Positions 60,713-64,000 of a stretch of DNA of 64,000 nt are shown piece after piece. Position numbers and translations under genes: made by a program. A model generated the notes under the pieces. It saw only the letters and a program-made list of their open reading frames with translations. It ran no database searches and was not told the DNA's origin. The number at the start of each line of letters is the position of its first letter. Position 1 is the first letter of the stretch. The stretch is from Bolinopsis microptera (Eukaryota > Ctenophora > Tentaculata > Lobata > Bolinopsidae): positions 12,852,945 to 12,916,944 of the forward strand of contig NC_087079.1 of NCBI RefSeq assembly GCF_026151205.1. The letters run 5' to 3'.

Positions 60713-61114
60713 ATTCATAGGATTAGAGAAATGACAATTGCTAGTTGGTTTGTGTGTTGATAGAAGGTCTGTGCGGCTTCTAGTGATAATAGAAAATTAG
60801 TATAATTATTACGTAAGAATTATTGTAAAAGTTATGTTTATATAGAAACAAGGACAGTAACTTACATATCGAGGCACTCTCCTTGTACCTAGCTATCGAG
60901 AATGACTCGGACCGAAAATTTTCTAAATCGATATTATTTTTCTGGAAACTACTTCAAGTTCATGTTTCATGCTACCCTGATCATTATGAGCAGAAAATAC
61001 TTGTTCGGTCCGTACCTACATTTGGAAGGCTGTGGATGTGATTAGTTCCATATAATTATAAAGAACGTGATATTTAGTTCAAGGGGGCTATATTTATGAG
61101 TCGCATTTGAACTT

Positions 61115-61783
61115 GATTTCTCTTGGAGAATTTCTCTTTAGACTCTTAACTTGCGAACAAATTGAAGCAGCAAACTTTAAGCTAGAAACTTTATTGAATT
61201 GAAATAATCATTCCACGTAACAACGTCTTCTTCAGTTCTGTAATAAAATTGTTAAACATGTGTAAAAATTAACGACGGAAAGAAATTTAAAATAACATTA
61301 AAACAAAAACAGAGAAATAAAATTTACGAAATATGACCCAAAAAATGTAATTGCAAAAAATGTCAAAACAACAAAAAATACGACAAGAAGAAATGTAAGC
61401 TAATACAACTAAATACTGTACTACTCATGATACTAAACTAATTAGTAAACGTAAAACTGGTTGTTCAGAATTCACAGTTCATGTGTAAAAACTAATGATA
61501 AAATCAGCACTTAAGCAACGATAACTCGGTTGTCATGGTTACTATCATTACATTTTTTGGGTCATATTTCGTAAATTTTATTTCTCTGTTTTTGTTTTAA
61601 TGTTATTTTAAATTTCTTTCCGTCGTTAATTTTTACACATGTTTAACAATTTTATTACAGAACTGAAGAAGACGTTGTTACGTGGAATGATTATTACAAT
61701 TCAATAAAGTTTCTAGCCTAAAGTTTGCTGCTTCAATTTGTTCGCAAGTTAAGAGTCTAAAGAGAAATTCTCCAAGAGAAATC
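61115..61783. repeat. Inverted repeat with 237-bp arms
   Basis: Arms 61115-61351 and 61547-61783 are nearly exact inverted copies; the ends read GATTTCTCTTGGAGAATTTC. AACGTGATATTT occurs right after the right end and again about 50 bases before the left end. Probably a non-autonomous DNA element. Confidence 0.85.
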
Positions 61784-62165
61784 AACGTGATATTTGGCCC
61801 TCGGATTTAAAGGAGAATGTGAAAATTTGGTCTTCAGAGAACTGGAATAATCAGGATTTGTCGAGAGGATCGGAGAAAATGGCGATTTGTCTCGGAAAAA
61901 CGTCAGAAATCGCGATTTGTCGCGGAGAATGGGAAAATTGCGATTCTGCACGTGCCGCGATTTCCTTTTGAACTTGTCTTTCATTTGTCAACAATTTTGG
62001 ATTGGTTTTAGAAAATTCTCTCTACTCCAGAAAATGTATGGTAAAATGTTTCAAAATTCAGATCGTAGACTTAATAAATTTCCTCTTTGGCACCAGAAAT
62101 TTCCTCCGAAATCGAAAATTTCCTTGCAGATTATCTGCTAGTCTGCTATGGTTTCTGGCAGTGGG

Positions 62166-63510
62166 CATCTCTGTACCGTCAATTGTGCTAGTCTAAACCA
62201 GCCTACCTGTATTACCAGACCTCTTCTTTTCCTCGACAATCAAACCAAGTTGCTCATATCGTATTTGGTGGGTGATGTAAGTAGTAATACATATCGAGCT
62301 GTATTCAATCACAAAACGACACAATGCAATACGTGTATATTATATTATGGCCCTTAATGAGGTATATGAAACGTTCTATATCGTACACTTCTCGTTTCTC
62401 CCGTGAGAGGCCCAGTATGGAGAGGTTTTACAGTTTATAATCACGAAAACGTCTACATTCTACTTGGCCTCATGGCTCAAAGAAGGCAAGAAAAGACCAG
62501 AAAGCTTTCAACTCGCTCTTTTCAATGCCCGTCGATCTGTCCCACATTAATCCTGAGCTGATCATCATAGCCCCGAATATCCTACGGGAAGAACCTGTAT
62601 TTTTACCTCACGACGTCCGGATTTCAAATCAACACCCTCAATAACATTAACAATCCTTCCTGATCAGAATCTGTCTCTATTAGCAATTTCCAAAATATCC
62701 TGACTCTCGTGGAATATTTCACTGAATTAATTATTACCGGTTCTTTACTACCCCTTGCCCGTCACTCGTATCTACATCTTACCCTTGCCAGTATGTTACC
62801 CTTGCTGATTTTACGTTTAGCCGACCCTGACATAATATGGGGGTGATTTGAGGTATCCAGCATAGCAAATGAAGCGGTATGCAGAACAATACAAAACAAG
62901 TCACAGTTGATGTTGGAAGGTGTATTCACTCTTGCTTTCTGGACCTGGCTGTTCCTTAGTTTCCTTGATCTGTTCTTGCCTTCTTCGAATTGTAAATGAG
63001 CCATGTAATGAGGCCAAGTATACTTTTTCGTGATAAACTTTAAAACGTCTCTATACCGGGTTTCTCACGGTATAAAGCGTTACATAAACCTCATTAAGAG
63101 CCATATAATATACACGTATTGTGTCGTATTCTGATTGAATACAGCTCGTTATGTATAAGTTTCAATACTTTCAACACTACTATATAACAAATAATTTGAA
63201 TGACAGGATGGATTACTGAGAGCACTGTGTTAAGGTGATTTGAATGACAGGATGGATTACCGAGGGCACTGTGTTAAGGTGATTTAAGTGGGTCCCAATC
63301 CCCACCGACCATTCTTCTTTGTGTCATGAATACTTGCTTCATCATCTCCTTTTAATAAAAATCACGGTGTCTTTATTGACTAAGCGCATTACTACTTACA
63401 TCACCCACCAAATGCGATATGAGCAACTTGGTTTGATTGTCGAGGAAAAGAAGAGGTCTGGTAATACAGGTAGGCTGGTTTAGACTAGCACAATTGACGG
63501 TACAGAGATG
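62166..63510. repeat. Inverted repeat with interrupted right arm
   Basis: The left arm, 62166-62485, matches the inverse of 62995-63510. The ends are CATCTCTGTACCGTCAATTG. The right arm has an extra ~240 bp (about 63150-63390) absent from the left, which includes the 44-bp tandem duplication. The ~510-bp centre has no recognisable gene. Confidence 0.8.
63194..63281. repeat. 44-bp tandem duplication
   Basis: Two adjacent copies beginning ATTTGAATGACAGGATGGAT, differing at about two bases. Confidence 0.85.
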
Positions 63511-64000
63511 TTTTATTTATATTTTATTACAAATGTGATTATCTTAACCCCACTGATTCATCATTGAAATCAATAAAATGACAGTACAGCAGGCTATCGT
63601 TTCGATCTTGACTGTGCCATTGGTGCAGTTTCTGTGAAAATTAGTTTATGAAACTCTTATATCGCCGCGCGATCGTATGGTTAACGTTTTTCAGTTTCAG
63701 ACCTCTTCACTTAGTAATTCCTGATTACTAAAATCTGCCGAGATTTACTGAACTCCAACTACAAATATTAGCGATTTAAGTATTCTTGAAACGACAAATT
63801 CACTAAGTTTTTTTGAAAGGCATTTTTCTCCGTGTTTCATGCGATTTGATCACTTTTGGCGGAAAAATATTTTTAATTTTCGAAATTTTTGTCTCGAAAA
63901 AAATGTAAGTGAAAAATTTTCAAATTTTTTCTAAAAACTACTTTTCTCCGTGTTTTAAGCTATTTCGATCATTTTTAGCCAATACAAATTTTTTAGAATT
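63503..64000. repeat. Right copy of the ~500-bp inverted repeat
   Basis: Inverse of 56125-56628, continuing to the window end. It shares 8 bases (CAGAGATG) with the end of the 62166-63510 repeat, so two repeat families abut here. Confidence 0.85.

Overview
The window is animal nuclear DNA, AT-rich and heavy with transposons. It is probably from an early-branching or other invertebrate metazoan. A cnidarian would fit, but no sequence here fixes the species. The evidence is a many-exon UPF2 gene with GT..AG introns, intronless genes for an LDLa-type GPCR, a DAPK/DRAK-like kinase and SVOP-like transporters, a CR1/L2-type LINE, and several small DNA transposons with clean target-site duplications.

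Layout. From 0.5 to 22.3 kb, 18 exons of UPF2 (nonsense-mediated decay) run on the + strand. They encode about 763 codons, lack both gene ends, and keep reading frame across every junction. Two long introns host other genes. The 9.3 kb intron holds a perfect 148-bp-arm hairpin, a complete-looking LINE on the - strand (7.6-12.9 kb) and an intronless BTB gene (13.0-14.0 kb). The 7 kb intron holds an antisense GPCR with LDLa repeats (16.3-18.7 kb) and a 1 kb TTAA-flanked inverted-repeat transposon. From 22.3 to 43.2 kb I see no convincing gene, only minisatellites, small transposons and unassigned DNA. From 43.3 to 55.9 kb lies a tandem duplication of a unit made of kinase 3' end, spacer and SVOP-like transporter. 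The first unit has the intact kinase; the second has only a kinase-tail fragment. Both transporter copies are frameshifted. Insertions differ between the two units, so each shows the other's empty site. From 56.1 to 64.0 kb there is a nest of inverted repeats, the largest with arms near 1.4 kb.

Most notable: (1) LINE ORF1 carries an AlkB-like Fe(II)/2-oxoglutarate dioxygenase domain with all its metal and 2OG ligands, fused to an SGNH hydrolase. (2) LINE ORF2 has a hydrophobic N-terminal extension ending in an NPGP (2A-like) motif before the endonuclease. (3) A palindromic structure at 49843-49991, with an outer stem enclosing three hairpins, lies inside a hairpin-rich insertion.

The genes form no single pathway. 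They are a housekeeping gene with nested genes, a signalling kinase, transporters and their parasites. All calls come from reading the sequence; no database search was run.
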